From: Paenibacillus peoriae
GTDB lineage: Bacteria > Bacillota > Bacilli > Paenibacillales > Paenibacillaceae
Reading direction: 5' to 3'
Length of the DNA: 64,000 nt
NCBI RefSeq assembly: GCF_022531965.1
Contig: NZ_CP092831.1
Location: forward strand, 1,826,001 to 1,890,000
The translations under genes and the position numbers were made by a program. The first letter of the stretch is position 1. Every line of letters starts with the position of its first letter. This document shows, piece after piece, positions 8,073 through 16,780 of the stretch. The notes beneath the pieces are model-generated. The model worked only from the letters and a program-made list of their open reading frames with translations, was not told where the DNA came from and ran no database searches.

Positions 8073-9143
8073 CTATTGCTTCAGTTGTGCGAAATACTTC
8101 TCGTTATATAAAACACTTGGATGAGTAGGGTGGTGCAACTGAGCTATGCGATGATGCGATTTTGCCTTTTCGATGTCACCGATTCGGTCGTAACACAGGC
8201 ATAATTGCAAGTGTGGAAACCAGGTATAGTACGACGAATTGGTTAGGGCCATCACATCTTGTGGAGGCTCTATCAACGTTGCCTGGTGAAACCAGTAAAT
8301 GGCTTGAGTATACTGTTCGTCTTCAATCAACAAATTGCCAAAGACACAGCAGAACTGGGCGCGTGGTACATCAAGGTTAAGTGTGCGAAGCAGAGCCATA
8401 CGCTGCTCCTGTTTTTGACCCTGGTGGGCGTAGCAATCCGCTAGCTTAAAGCAAGCAGCAATCCGATCCTCAATCCATCCTTGATCGAGTCCCAGATAGT
8501 GCTCGTACTGCTGGATGGCTTCTAGTATGCGTCCGTTATCATATAGTTCATTTGCGAAGTAGTAGTGATCTCGCTCAGAAAATGCAGTGCCTTGCTCCCG
8601 ATGCTTGAGATATATATGCAAATTACGATCAGTGTAGGCACGTGTCTTTTTATGAGTCACCGCTATATTACTGTGAAAGGTGCTGCCAGTCACATGCAGG
8701 AATTCGTGCACAAAGCCGATCCATCTGAATCTTCGATCACGCCGCACAATTCGGTTTCTTTTGAGCTTATACAACGGCTGTCCTTGTTCATCTACAGACA
8801 GCACATAATCCATCGTAATGCTGTCATAGGAGAGGGTGGCTTGTTTCTTCCAGTTGAGAAATGATATTCGGTCTTTTTCTTCCAGTATGTCATCAGCGTC
8901 CAGCCAAAATTGATATTCTTGCGTTGCCTGATCAAACGCATAATTGCGGGCTGCAGAGAAATCATCGCACCATTCAAAATGGTATACCCGAGCATTGAAC
9001 GATGCAGCGACCTCTTGAGTACTGTCAGTGGAACCAGTATCTACGATAATGATTTCATCTACCAGGTCATGGACTGATTTCAGACAGGTATGAAGGGCTT
9101 CTTCTTCATTTTTGACAATCATACATAAGCTGACAGTTACCAT
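8073..9143 (-). CDS. family 2 glycosyltransferase with TPR-like C-terminus
   Basis: 356 residues from the ATG at 9143, preferred because GGGAGGG lies 9 bases upstream; an upstream ATG at 9182 lacks a site. The N-terminal GT-A domain shows SLCMIVKNEEEAL, IIIVDTGSTDST and QFWLDADD (DxD metal site), the SPBc2/SunS-like GT2 pattern. The C-terminal half (from about 190: HYYFANELYDNGRILEAIQQYEHYL...) has TPR-like helical repeats. Such GT2-TPR proteins often sit in spore or surface glycosylation loci. Acceptor and donor sugar are unknown. It converges on cotJC and ends in the structured element at 7955-8062. Confidence 0.8.
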   Translation of the reverse strand: MVTVSLCMIVKNEEEALHTCLKSVHDLVDEIIIVDTGSTDSTQEVAASFNARVYHFEWCDDFSAARNYAFDQATQEYQFWLDADDILEEKDRISFLNWKKQATLSYDSITMDYVLSVDEQGQPLYKLKRNRIVRRDRRFRWIGFVHEFLHVTGSTFHSNIAVTHKKTRAYTDRNLHIYLKHREQGTAFSERDHYYFANELYDNGRILEAIQQYEHYLGLDQGWIEDRIAACFKLADCYAHQGQKQEQRMALLRTLNLDVPRAQFCCVFGNLLIEDEQYTQAIYWFHQATLIEPPQDVMALTNSSYYTWFPHLQLCLCYDRIGDIEKAKSHHRIAQLHHPTHPSVLYNEKYFAQLKQ

Positions 9144-9572
9144 GCTCTTTGTCCCTCCCAAAAAACTTGGTATAATCTCCATTTTATTAGGATAGCTTGC
9201 TCATTATGTAGTAATTCCGAGGGCTCGTTGAGAGGATGGTGATAATCATAAATTCAGTCTTGCTCTAATAAATTAGAAAATCAAAGTCTGATATGAGGGG
9301 GAGGAGATTGTGCGAAATTCGATATTATCAAGCGACCGGGAAATAAATTTGATGGCTAAATGTAGTTAGAAAACGGGTGGAAAACTGAAAAAGAGTAGTT
9401 GTTTGGATGGTAAGATTGTATTTTTGTATGGATGTCGTTTTCATTGATATTTCCAGGTGCAAGTCCATTCATACTACGCTCACTCCCATATCGCTCGGTT
9501 GCAATTATGGTATGCCTTAGGATATGGAGGGGGAACGGTTATGAGGCTTCTGCCTGATGGAGGCGTTGAATC
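9144..9572. other. intergenic region without a supported gene
   Basis: About 430 AT-rich bases between the divergent glycosyltransferase genes. It holds a GGGGGAGGAG ribosome-site-like string at 9298-9306 before a GTG frame of only 19 codons, which I do not accept as a gene. A CATACTA at 9470-9476 recalls a sigma-G -10 but has no fitting -35. No clear promoter for either flank. Confidence 0.4.
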
Positions 9573-12389
9573 ATGCGTATACTAATCGGTAGCCCGGTGC
9601 ACCAGAAACCGGAAATATTGTCTTTATTTCTTCAAGCTTTAGAGCGACTGGAGGCACCTGATGTGCTGCCCGATTATTTATTTGTCGATGATAATGACAA
9701 TCCGACTTCAAGCCAATGGCTTGCCGATTTTTCCAATCGGCTGCCGGGCAGGGTTTTGCCCTTGTTAACAGGTCCACAGCAAGTGGAGAACCGAAGTGAT
9801 GAGCACACTCATTATTGGCCGCCAGCTCTCGTCTGGAAAGTGGCCGACTTCAAAAATCGTCTTATTGATTATGCACTTCAGCATAATTATGACGCGCTGT
9901 TTTTAGTCGACTCAGACCTGATTCTCCATTCCCGTACCTTATGTAAGCTGGTGGAGGCGGAGAAGGATATTGTATCTGAGATTTTCTGGACACGCTGGCA
10001 GCCGGAGGGGCCTCTATTGCCTCAGGTGTGGGTTAGTGATGAATATAATTTGTTCCATCGTGAAGAAGGCGAAGTGTTGTCGGCAGAGGAGCGAGCACAA
10101 CGCGAGTTGCATTTTATACACCAATTGCATGTTCCTGGTTTGTACGAAGTGGGGGGGCTAGGCGCTTGCACCCTAATCCGCAGACGTGCACTGGAAGCAG
10201 GGATTCACTTTGGTAAAATCAAAAACGTTTCCTATTGGGGAGAAGATCGACATTTCTGTATTCGGGCAGCTGCATTTGGATTTCCACTTTTTGTGGATAC
10301 ACACTATCCGGCGATGCATCTGTACCGGGAAGCGGACAGAATGAAGGCAGAGCAGCTACTATTCACCCTAAATTATTTTACAACGAGCGCTGTTCATACG
10401 GACCAATCAGAACATTTAGCATATCTAAATCACTCCGATACTTCTACTAACTCGCCTGCCTTGAATCCTTCTGCATCATCAAGTCCCTCTAAGTTCCCTG
10501 AACCTCCTGTTATACCGTATGACCTCCGTGAGTCAGCTGTCTTTGCCAAGTACACGGCAGATTCTTTTGTTATACCACAAACGTTCCCTGGTCCACGACA
10601 AAGTGAACTTCATACGCCGCCTGTCTCCAAACCCAAATTGACGCTGACCATGACGGTATACAATGAGGCAGATCGCAAACTCATTGACGTGTTGCGGAGT
10701 CATCGGGAATATATTGATGAAGCGGTCATTATTGATGATGGCAGTCAGGATGATAGCGGAGAGCTGTGCCGTGAGATCCTAAAGGGAATTCCATTGCGTT
10801 TAATACGCAATGAAACAGCTTCTTTTAGCAATGAATTGGAGCTGCGTAAGCAGCAGTGGAGAGAGACGTTGGCTTCTTTTCCGGAATGGATATTAAACAT
10901 GGATGCTGACGAAATGTTCGAATCCCGTTTTGCTCAAGGGGTACATTCTTTGTTAGCGGGAACGAAAGCGGATACGATTTGTTTCAGGTTGTTTGATATG
11001 TGGAATTCCACGCATTACCGCGATGATGATTATTGGCAGGCTCATCAGTATTACCGTCCTTTTTTAATTCGATATAAGGAAGGGTTCTCTTATAAATGGA
11101 AGGAGCAGTCCTTGCACTGTGGGAGATTTCCCGAAAATGTGCTTGACCTTCCCAGTGAAATCAGCAACTACCGCATCCAGCATTGGGGATGGTGTACACC
11201 TGCTATCCGCATGGCCAAATTTCAGCGATATCAGTTGCTTGACCCAAGTGCTCGTTATGGCTGGAAAGAGCAATATGAATCTATTTTGGACCCGAACCCC
11301 CGACTCACGCTTTGGGTAGATCATGACAACATAAATGCAGAAAAAGAAACTGCACCAGAGTATGAAGCTACCCATGATGTGAACGCCATGGATGTTGCCG
11401 AGATTTCGAGTGTCCAGGTTATGAATAATTCCGATCTACAAATTAAAAGTGAGACAAAGGACGTACTTTATAGTAAATGTAAACTGTGTGGTTCGTCTGA
11501 CACGGGAGTATTTCATAGCTATGAACGCTTTACCTTGATGGGATGCGGCTCCTGTGGCTTGGTTTTTCGTAATGATGTGGATCATATACAGCCAGAGGAT
11601 ATGATTGCAGAGATTTATAATGCCGATTGGGTTGCTATGCGGGATAGTGCAATAGCGTCAACTTATGGGGATCATGCCCTTTTTGGACTCATGCTACTGG
11701 ATATGTTCAGTTCCGGTAAAGGAAAATTGCTTGAGATTGGATCAGGTACCGGAGAATTTATCCATGCTGCCCTTCAAGCCGGCTGGGATGCAGTGGGCAT
11801 TGAACCTTCCATAGACTCGCGTGCTTACGCCAAACACAAATATGACGTGGACTTATTGCCGGGTTACTGGAACGGTGAAACCGAAGAAGATACTCAAACC
11901 GATGAAGCATGTGATATACAGGAATTGAATGAAGCACAAGAAATACAAGAAGCAGAAGAAGATACTGAATTACCACTGGATCACAAATACGAGGCCGTAG
12001 CATGCTGGCATGTGCTGGAGCATATTGCGGACCCTGTTACATTTTTGACAGATTTACGCGAACAGCTTCAACCTGACGGGACGTTATATATTACGGTGCC
12101 CAACAAAAACTCGTTCACCAATGAGGCTTATGGCGTTTATTCACCTTTATTTACGGAGGAAGATCATTTATATCATTATTCTGAGCATACGCTGGCGCTC
12201 TTACTGGAAAAGTCTGGGTTGCGCTCGATGGCTATGTTCACCCGCCAGCTTCCCTCTGGTTTGGATGCCTTGCTGCAAGCCCATCCTTTGTACGGTGATC
12301 TTGCCTTTACGGAGCAAATGGGATTGCTGGCTAAACTTCAAGGCGAGAAACGGGGTCATGAACTGTGCTGTGTCGCAAGAGTAATTTAA
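9573..12389 (+). CDS. three-module glycosyltransferase / glycosyltransferase / methyltransferase
   Basis: 938 residues in one frame. Module 1 (about 1-270) is a glycosyltransferase-like domain: MRILIGSPVHQKPEIL, DYLFVDDND, DALFLVDSDLIL (DxD-like) and WGEDRHFCIRAAAFG. A Ser/Pro-rich linker follows (about 280-350). Module 2 (about 350-590) is a GT2 domain: LTLTMTVYNEADRKL, AVIIDDGSQDDSG, WILNMDADEMFE. Module 3 (about 625-938) starts with a four-cysteine zinc-ribbon-like segment (CKLCGSSDTG...CGSCGLVF) and has a class I SAM methyltransferase (LLEIGSGTGEF, ACWHVLEHIADP), with an acidic Glu/Asp/Gln-rich insert at about 770-800. ATG 9573 follows GGAGG. Likely builds and methylates a surface glycan; targets unknown. 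Confidence 0.75.
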   Translation: MRILIGSPVHQKPEILSLFLQALERLEAPDVLPDYLFVDDNDNPTSSQWLADFSNRLPGRVLPLLTGPQQVENRSDEHTHYWPPALVWKVADFKNRLIDYALQHNYDALFLVDSDLILHSRTLCKLVEAEKDIVSEIFWTRWQPEGPLLPQVWVSDEYNLFHREEGEVLSAEERAQRELHFIHQLHVPGLYEVGGLGACTLIRRRALEAGIHFGKIKNVSYWGEDRHFCIRAAAFGFPLFVDTHYPAMHLYREADRMKAEQLLFTLNYFTTSAVHTDQSEHLAYLNHSDTSTNSPALNPSASSSPSKFPEPPVIPYDLRESAVFAKYTADSFVIPQTFPGPRQSELHTPPVSKPKLTLTMTVYNEADRKLIDVLRSHREYIDEAVIIDDGSQDDSGELCREILKGIPLRLIRNETASFSNELELRKQQWRETLASFPEWILNMDADEMFESRFAQGVHSLLAGTKADTICFRLFDMWNSTHYRDDDYWQAHQYYRPFLIRYKEGFSYKWKEQSLHCGRFPENVLDLPSEISNYRIQHWGWCTPAIRMAKFQRYQLLDPSARYGWKEQYESILDPNPRLTLWVDHDNINAEKETAPEYEATHDVNAMDVAEISSVQVMNNSDLQIKSETKDVLYSKCKLCGSSDTGVFHSYERFTLMGCGSCGLVFRNDVDHIQPEDMIAEIYNADWVAMRDSAIASTYGDHALFGLMLLDMFSSGKGKLLEIGSGTGEFIHAALQAGWDAVGIEPSIDSRAYAKHKYDVDLLPGYWNGETEEDTQTDEACDIQELNEAQEIQEAEEDTELPLDHKYEAVACWHVLEHIADPVTFLTDLREQLQPDGTLYITVPNKNSFTNEAYGVYSPLFTEEDHLYHYSEHTLALLLEKSGLRSMAMFTRQLPSGLDALLQAHPLYGDLAFTEQMGLLAKLQGEKRGHELCCVARVI

Positions 12390-12414
12390 TCATTTCCAAA
12401 AGGAGGCAGTATCC

Positions 12415-13077
12415 ATGAACATGTCCGACCCGTATCTGTCTCGCTTTTTTGTATATTCTGATCCCAACTCCTCCAGCATGATTTACAGACTCCCCCAAAG
12501 CTGGTGGAGTCGCCCCTATGAGTATGAGTGGTGTCTTCAATTTATGTCCGGTCAAGATACGGTGCTAGACGCAGCATGTGGAATCCCACATCCATTCAAA
12601 TTTGAGTTGGCCCGCCGTTGCGCTCAAGTCTATGCCTGCGATCTGGATATACGGATCGTTTCCGTGGATGCCATTTTGGCCGAGGTGCGGCGGGATATCG
12701 GAGAGGAGGCAGCCGAGCGCATTCAGGAGATTTTACCGGTTCGGCTCCACTCCGCACATGCCAATCTGACGGCTCTGCCCTATGAGGATGCCAGTTTTGA
12801 CAAAATTGTATGTATTTCAGTGCTGGAGCATTTAACACCTGACGAATCTTTGGCAGCTTTACGTGAATTTCACCGGACCTTACGCGATGACGGAATGCTT
12901 CTGCTGACGTTTGATTACCCTACAGTGAACCTATCGGCGATGGAGCAATGGATAGAGCAGACGGGATTCTCGTATTGGAATGGTGTGGATCGCAAGCTTC
13001 CAAGGGGTGCTTTACACACGGATATGTGGGGCGGTTTGCATTGTTTCAGGACTGTTTTAAAAAAATATAAGAGTTAG
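12415..13077 (+). CDS. class I SAM-dependent methyltransferase
   Basis: 220 residues. Motif I is VLDAACGIPHPFKFEL, atypical (AACG rather than GxGxG, with Pro in the loop); motif II is YACDLDIR; post-motif LPYEDASFDKIVCISVLEHL is the usual methyltransferase_11 pattern. The ATG at 12415 follows AAAAGGAGG with good spacing. It begins 25 bases after the trimodular gene and is presumably cotranscribed, so it probably adds a methyl group in the same glycan pathway. The exact substrate is unknown. Confidence 0.75.
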   Translation: MNMSDPYLSRFFVYSDPNSSSMIYRLPQSWWSRPYEYEWCLQFMSGQDTVLDAACGIPHPFKFELARRCAQVYACDLDIRIVSVDAILAEVRRDIGEEAAERIQEILPVRLHSAHANLTALPYEDASFDKIVCISVLEHLTPDESLAALREFHRTLRDDGMLLLTFDYPTVNLSAMEQWIEQTGFSYWNGVDRKLPRGALHTDMWGGLHCFRTVLKKYKS

Positions 13078-13161
13078 CGGTATGCGCAATGAGGTTTACA
13101 CGGACCTCTCTTATTGCTTATCATGAGAGGGGTTAGAGTTGTAAACCTACATAGGAAAGGA

Positions 13162-13863
13162 ATGACTGATAACTACATGAACAATGCACCTGTGTTGAAG
13201 AAACCTGAGGCAATGGTATTTGATATGGACGGTACACTTTTTCAGACGGAGACGCTATTGCTTCCTGCGTACCACAAGCTGTTTGATACGCTGCGCGCCG
13301 AAGGGCTTTATGAAGGAGAGACTCCTCCCGAGGAGCTTATTTTGAATAGTTTAGGCATGCTGCTGGATGAAATCTGGAGAAGAGTGATGCCGGAAGCTAG
13401 CGAAGCTGCCCATAGAAGAGCGGACGAGCTGCTGCTTCAGCTGGAACTGGAGGGATTGAAGAGCGGAAGTCATGCCCTGTATCCACATGTAAAGGAAACA
13501 CTCCAGGCCCTTCATGAGCAAGGTGTCCGATTGTTCGTAGCTAGTAACGGACTGGAGGACTATGTAAAGGGGATCGCTGCTGCGTATGAAATGGTTCCCA
13601 TTTTTGAAGGACTGTACAGCGCTGGGGAGTACAGCACGCTCTCCAAAGTGAAATTACTGGAAATTCTGTTGAGCAAGCACGATATTTCGAACGTATGGAT
13701 GGTAGGAGATCGTTCCTCAGATGTGGAAGCAGGCAAAAAGAACGGACAGACGGTGATCGGTTGCGCTTATGCTGGATTTGGTGTGAACGATGAGTTGAAG
13801 GGGTCCGATGCGATTATTACAGACTTTACGCAACTGCTTACACTTTATAAAAACGCTGAGTAA
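13162..13863 (+). CDS. HAD-superfamily hydrolase (phosphatase-like)
   Basis: 233 residues from the ATG at 13162. Motif I VFDMDGTLFQT (D21, D23), motif II VASNGLEDY, a lysine near SKVKLLEIL and motif IV MVGDRSSDVEAGKKNG are all present; an alpha-helical cap lies between motifs I and II, as in subfamily I (PGP/beta-phosphoglucomutase-like) enzymes. The start is uncertain: ATG 13114 is longer but lacks a site, AGGA at 13153 lies 5 bases before 13162, and a further ATG is at 13177. It follows the methyltransferase gene by about 85 bases. Substrate unknown. Confidence 0.75.
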   Translation: MTDNYMNNAPVLKKPEAMVFDMDGTLFQTETLLLPAYHKLFDTLRAEGLYEGETPPEELILNSLGMLLDEIWRRVMPEASEAAHRRADELLLQLELEGLKSGSHALYPHVKETLQALHEQGVRLFVASNGLEDYVKGIAAAYEMVPIFEGLYSAGEYSTLSKVKLLEILLSKHDISNVWMVGDRSSDVEAGKKNGQTVIGCAYAGFGVNDELKGSDAIITDFTQLLTLYKNAE

Positions 13864-13941
13864 CTGTGAAACACAGGTTATTGGTTATAAATAGGCTCGA
13901 CGCACCATATAATTAAACATGCTGGTACTGTCGGGCAGATG

Positions 13942-13985
13942 AAAAAAGGAAAGGAAGGCAGCCACTTTACGTGGAGCCTTCCTTT
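13942..13985 (-). terminator. terminator of the ATP-grasp array
   Basis: AAAGGAAGGC (13950-13959) pairs perfectly with GCCTTCCTTT (13976-13985). On the minus strand it is followed by TTCCTTTTTTC. The stop codon of the last ATP-grasp gene (13967-13969) lies in the hairpin loop, so the end of the coding region is part of the terminator. It may also work for the convergent HAD gene. Confidence 0.75.
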
Positions 13986-15157
13986 GTCTTATTCTCTGTC
14001 TTATTCTCTGCTTTATCTTCTGTTTTATCTTCTGCTTTGTGGTCAGTCTGAGGCTTTGGATTAATTTGTGTGTGGTAGACCCACAAGGCATATTCCATGG
14101 GCTTGGCGATGGAGCGGCGATAGGTTTCTTTTTCGCCAATACGTGAAAAGACCTCACGGGCTGGCTTCGGGTTGACTTCCAGCACGTATATATGACCGTG
14201 TTTATTAATTGCCAAATCGAGTGCAAGCTCACATAATGCTCCGTAGCTTTCTTCCAGATACGCAGCGATGTCCAGTCCGAGTTTTTCCCCTTGCTTGATG
14301 ATTTTCTCTCTATGGCTTTCATCACGAATCCATTGCGTTAGCAATTGGCTCATCGGTACCGCCTTGCCTCCACCATGCAGGTTGGAAGTGACACTCCGAT
14401 GCGCCCCGATTCGCCCGGCGCATCCGGTTAGCTCCCATACTCCTTGGCTATTTTTCTGTACCAGCATACGGTAATCATGGACTCTGCCATTCGGCAACTG
14501 CACAGGAATGCCTTCCTGAACAATGTAGTTATCCATGTTCCAGCTGCTCAGACGCGGCTCCAGACGGTCTAGACGTACCCGCTGCTGGGGAATAATATGG
14601 CGTTTGCGATTGCGGCCCTCAATCAGATACAGGCCTCCTTGCTTGTTAACAGGTTCAATACGTAAAATACCTCGGCCTCCCGTACCGTTAATCGGCTTGA
14701 GGTAGACTAGTGAATTCTGTTTGAGCATCCGTTTGACACTATGAAATCCACTGAACAGCTCTGTTGCAGGCAAATGGGGGCGAAAGGCAGACCTTCTCGC
14801 AAGCTGCTGATGAATGACCCATTTGTTACTCAGCGGTCGGTTTAAATATACAAGGTCTGTGTATTGCAATCGGAACTGCTTCAACTGACGATATCGCTCA
14901 CTGCGCTGTACCCGGCAACGGTCGAAAATCATATCTGGGAACTCTCGCCACTTTCGGCTCCATTTGCCGCTGTGTGGATCATAGATTTGGGCAAGGAGCA
15001 GCCTGCGATCCTTATGGACATCCGCAGGAGTGAATACATACATATCCAGTCCCAGCCGTTTCCCTTCTGCAATCATGCGCTCATATATGTCGCGTTCCTC
15101 CAATTGCTTCTTGTTGTTCAAATACAAAGTCATGATGCCTAGGACAGGTTTTGGCAC
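13967..15157 (-). CDS. YheC/YheD family ATP-grasp protein (array copy 1, most 3')
   Basis: 396 residues. The ATP-grasp core shows SLVYLKPINGTGGRGILRI (about 170-190; glycine-rich loop and Lys), HDYRMLVQKNSQG, HGGGKA and ELALDLAINKHGHIYVLEVNPKPAR (acidic and Asn magnesium ligands near the C-terminus). The family is named after the B. subtilis spore proteins YheC and YheD; ATP-dependent carboxylate-amine ligation is expected from the fold, substrate unknown. The tail after about residue 370 is a charged repeat (AEDKTEDKAENKTENKT). The start overlaps the end of the GNAT gene by 19 bases. Last gene of a minus-strand array of six genes. Confidence 0.8.
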   Translation of the reverse strand: MPKPVLGIMTLYLNNKKQLEERDIYERMIAEGKRLGLDMYVFTPADVHKDRRLLLAQIYDPHSGKWSRKWREFPDMIFDRCRVQRSERYRQLKQFRLQYTDLVYLNRPLSNKWVIHQQLARRSAFRPHLPATELFSGFHSVKRMLKQNSLVYLKPINGTGGRGILRIEPVNKQGGLYLIEGRNRKRHIIPQQRVRLDRLEPRLSSWNMDNYIVQEGIPVQLPNGRVHDYRMLVQKNSQGVWELTGCAGRIGAHRSVTSNLHGGGKAVPMSQLLTQWIRDESHREKIIKQGEKLGLDIAAYLEESYGALCELALDLAINKHGHIYVLEVNPKPAREVFSRIGEKETYRRSIAKPMEYALWVYHTQINPKPQTDHKAEDKTEDKAENKTENKTKEGST

Positions 15158-15654
15158 AGCATTCCACCTTCCTCTGCCGTCTGCTTATCTTGGGATAACT
15201 CTCCGTGAAATATCAGCGTGGGTTTCCCGGTCGGTCCAGTCGTCATTTCATGCGCAATAAGCCCAGCGCGGAAACAGGTTTTGAGACTGGACATATTGTC
15301 GGCGGCTACGCTGCACGTCAGACGGCGCAGCTGTTTGAGCTGGGCGGACAGCAGTCTAGCGCCCAGTCTGCGGCCCCGGTAAAGCGGACGAACAATTACG
15401 ATGCAAGCATCCTCCCCGTAATTCAGAGCGAGGGAAAATCCGGCAATCCGCAGCCCCTTCTCCGTGCGCACAAATGCGCACAGGAGGGAGGAGCCAGGGG
15501 TGTTCAATTGCTCGGGCGTTAAAACGGCCAACTGCCGCAGAGCATTACGAGTAATGCGCATGCCCCCTGAGCTGCGGGCCAAAAACAGCAACTGTCGTCG
15601 TCTTAGCAGCCAGCTCCGGGCAGGCAAATGTTGAACATCGCTAATTTGCGGCAT
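15139..15654 (-). CDS. GNAT-like acetyltransferase inside the ATP-grasp array
   Basis: 171 residues. The acetyl-CoA binding loop is visible as VRPLYRGRRLGARLLSAQLKQL (R-x-x-R-x-L-G/A), with CSVAADNMSSLKTCFRAGLIAHE as the following GNAT strand-helix. The N-terminus is Arg/Leu-rich. It lies between two ATP-grasp genes, overlaps the downstream one by 19 bases and follows the upstream one by 16 bases, so it is translationally coupled and probably acts on the same substrate. Identity as an N-acetyltransferase is moderately sure; the acceptor is unknown. Confidence 0.65.
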   Translation of the reverse strand: MPQISDVQHLPARSWLLRRRQLLFLARSSGGMRITRNALRQLAVLTPEQLNTPGSSLLCAFVRTEKGLRIAGFSLALNYGEDACIVIVRPLYRGRRLGARLLSAQLKQLRRLTCSVAADNMSSLKTCFRAGLIAHEMTTGPTGKPTLIFHGELSQDKQTAEEGGMLCQNLS

Positions 15655-15670
15655 GATTCCACTTCCTTGA

Positions 15671-16780
15671 TCATGATTTCATTCGTCCGGCCAAAAAGGA
15701 GCTGTACTGGAATATGCGTCTAAGCGACTTTTGGCGGATTTCCGGCTCGTCAAATTTCATCGGTTTGGCATTGGCCTCAAAAAACCAGAGGGTTCCGAGC
15801 GTATCCACGCCCAAATCCATGGACATTTCGCCATGAGAAAGACCGGATGCGCGTTCAATTTGACGTGCAATCTGTATGGCTGTACTTTTAACTTTGTTCA
15901 GTAGATCCGTGCTGTCCTCAGGCCCAAACAGTGAGGACAGTAGCTTGAAAGGGTCCTCTACACTCCCGCCACGCGGGACATGTGTGGTAATGCTCCCCTT
16001 ACCGGCCAGTCTGGCACCGACTCCGGTGATACTCCAGGAGCCACGGATATTTTTTTGTACCAGGATACGCAGATCGAAGGGTTTTTTCTGATAGGTTGCC
16101 AGATCGATACCCTGTTGAATGATATAAGGTGAGTTGCCTGCTTCCCGGCGGATACGTCCCCACAGCCGGGATAGCGATACAGATCTGTAGGTTACACTTT
16201 TTTTGTCATGCTGAATGGTCAGTCTGTAAGCCATTAGATGGTCTGGGAGGAATTTAAGAATCATAATCCCCTTTCCGGCCTTACCGTTTTCCGGCTTGAG
16301 ATACAGGTATGGATACGTAGACAGCATTTTTCCTAAGGAAGACAGGTTGCTTAACCGTTTGGTTGCCGGAACAAGCTGACGAGTGGTTTCCGAGGTACGC
16401 AACCACTTGAACAGTTCCCATTTGTTAAAAAAGCCTGGATTGTACAGCTCAATGCCCGAGGCATGTGAAATTTCATCCAACTTTGTGCGCACAGAGGTTT
16501 TAAGTTCATAATTACGGTTGGGGATGCGATTATAAATGACCTGTGGAGGTGGGAAATCCTGTTCCTCCCACGTCTGTAAGCTCTTGTTGAAGACATAGCC
16601 CTTAATCGTCTCATCTGCCAGTTTCAGGTCCCTGACGGTAACAATGTACACCTGATATCCCATCCGTGTTCCCGTTTCAAGAATATCCCTGAAATTGCGC
16701 TGATTGCCCTTGAAAAATTGCCCTTCGTCGTGCACTGTCAATACAGCAACGACTGGCTTATGCTCCGCCCGGGTATTCAT
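15671..16780 (-). CDS. YheC/YheD family ATP-grasp protein (array copy 2)
   Basis: 369 residues. The short N-terminus (VVAVLTVHDEGQFFKGNQRNF) enters the pre-ATP-grasp domain directly. It is followed by YPYLYLKPENGKAGKGIMILKF (ATP loop), FDLRILVQKNIRGSW, HVPRGGSVED and HGEMSMDLGVDTLGTLWFFEANAKPMKF (metal ligands). All key residues appear intact. The start overlaps the stop of the upstream copy by 4 bases (ATGA), showing translational coupling. Spore coat association is inferred from the family name only. Confidence 0.8.
   Translation of the reverse strand: MNTRAEHKPVVAVLTVHDEGQFFKGNQRNFRDILETGTRMGYQVYIVTVRDLKLADETIKGYVFNKSLQTWEEQDFPPPQVIYNRIPNRNYELKTSVRTKLDEISHASGIELYNPGFFNKWELFKWLRTSETTRQLVPATKRLSNLSSLGKMLSTYPYLYLKPENGKAGKGIMILKFLPDHLMAYRLTIQHDKKSVTYRSVSLSRLWGRIRREAGNSPYIIQQGIDLATYQKKPFDLRILVQKNIRGSWSITGVGARLAGKGSITTHVPRGGSVEDPFKLLSSLFGPEDSTDLLNKVKSTAIQIARQIERASGLSHGEMSMDLGVDTLGTLWFFEANAKPMKFDEPEIRQKSLRRIFQYSSFLAGRMKS

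Noticed and set aside
9299-9369. Short frame after a GGGGGAGGAG string at 9298-9306
   Set aside because: Only 19 codons (GTG to TAG) with no similarity; the purine run alone is not enough.
13075-13140. Hairpin GCAATGAGGT / ACCTC...ATTGC after the second methyltransferase
   Set aside because: Bulged stem and no T-run; not called a terminator.
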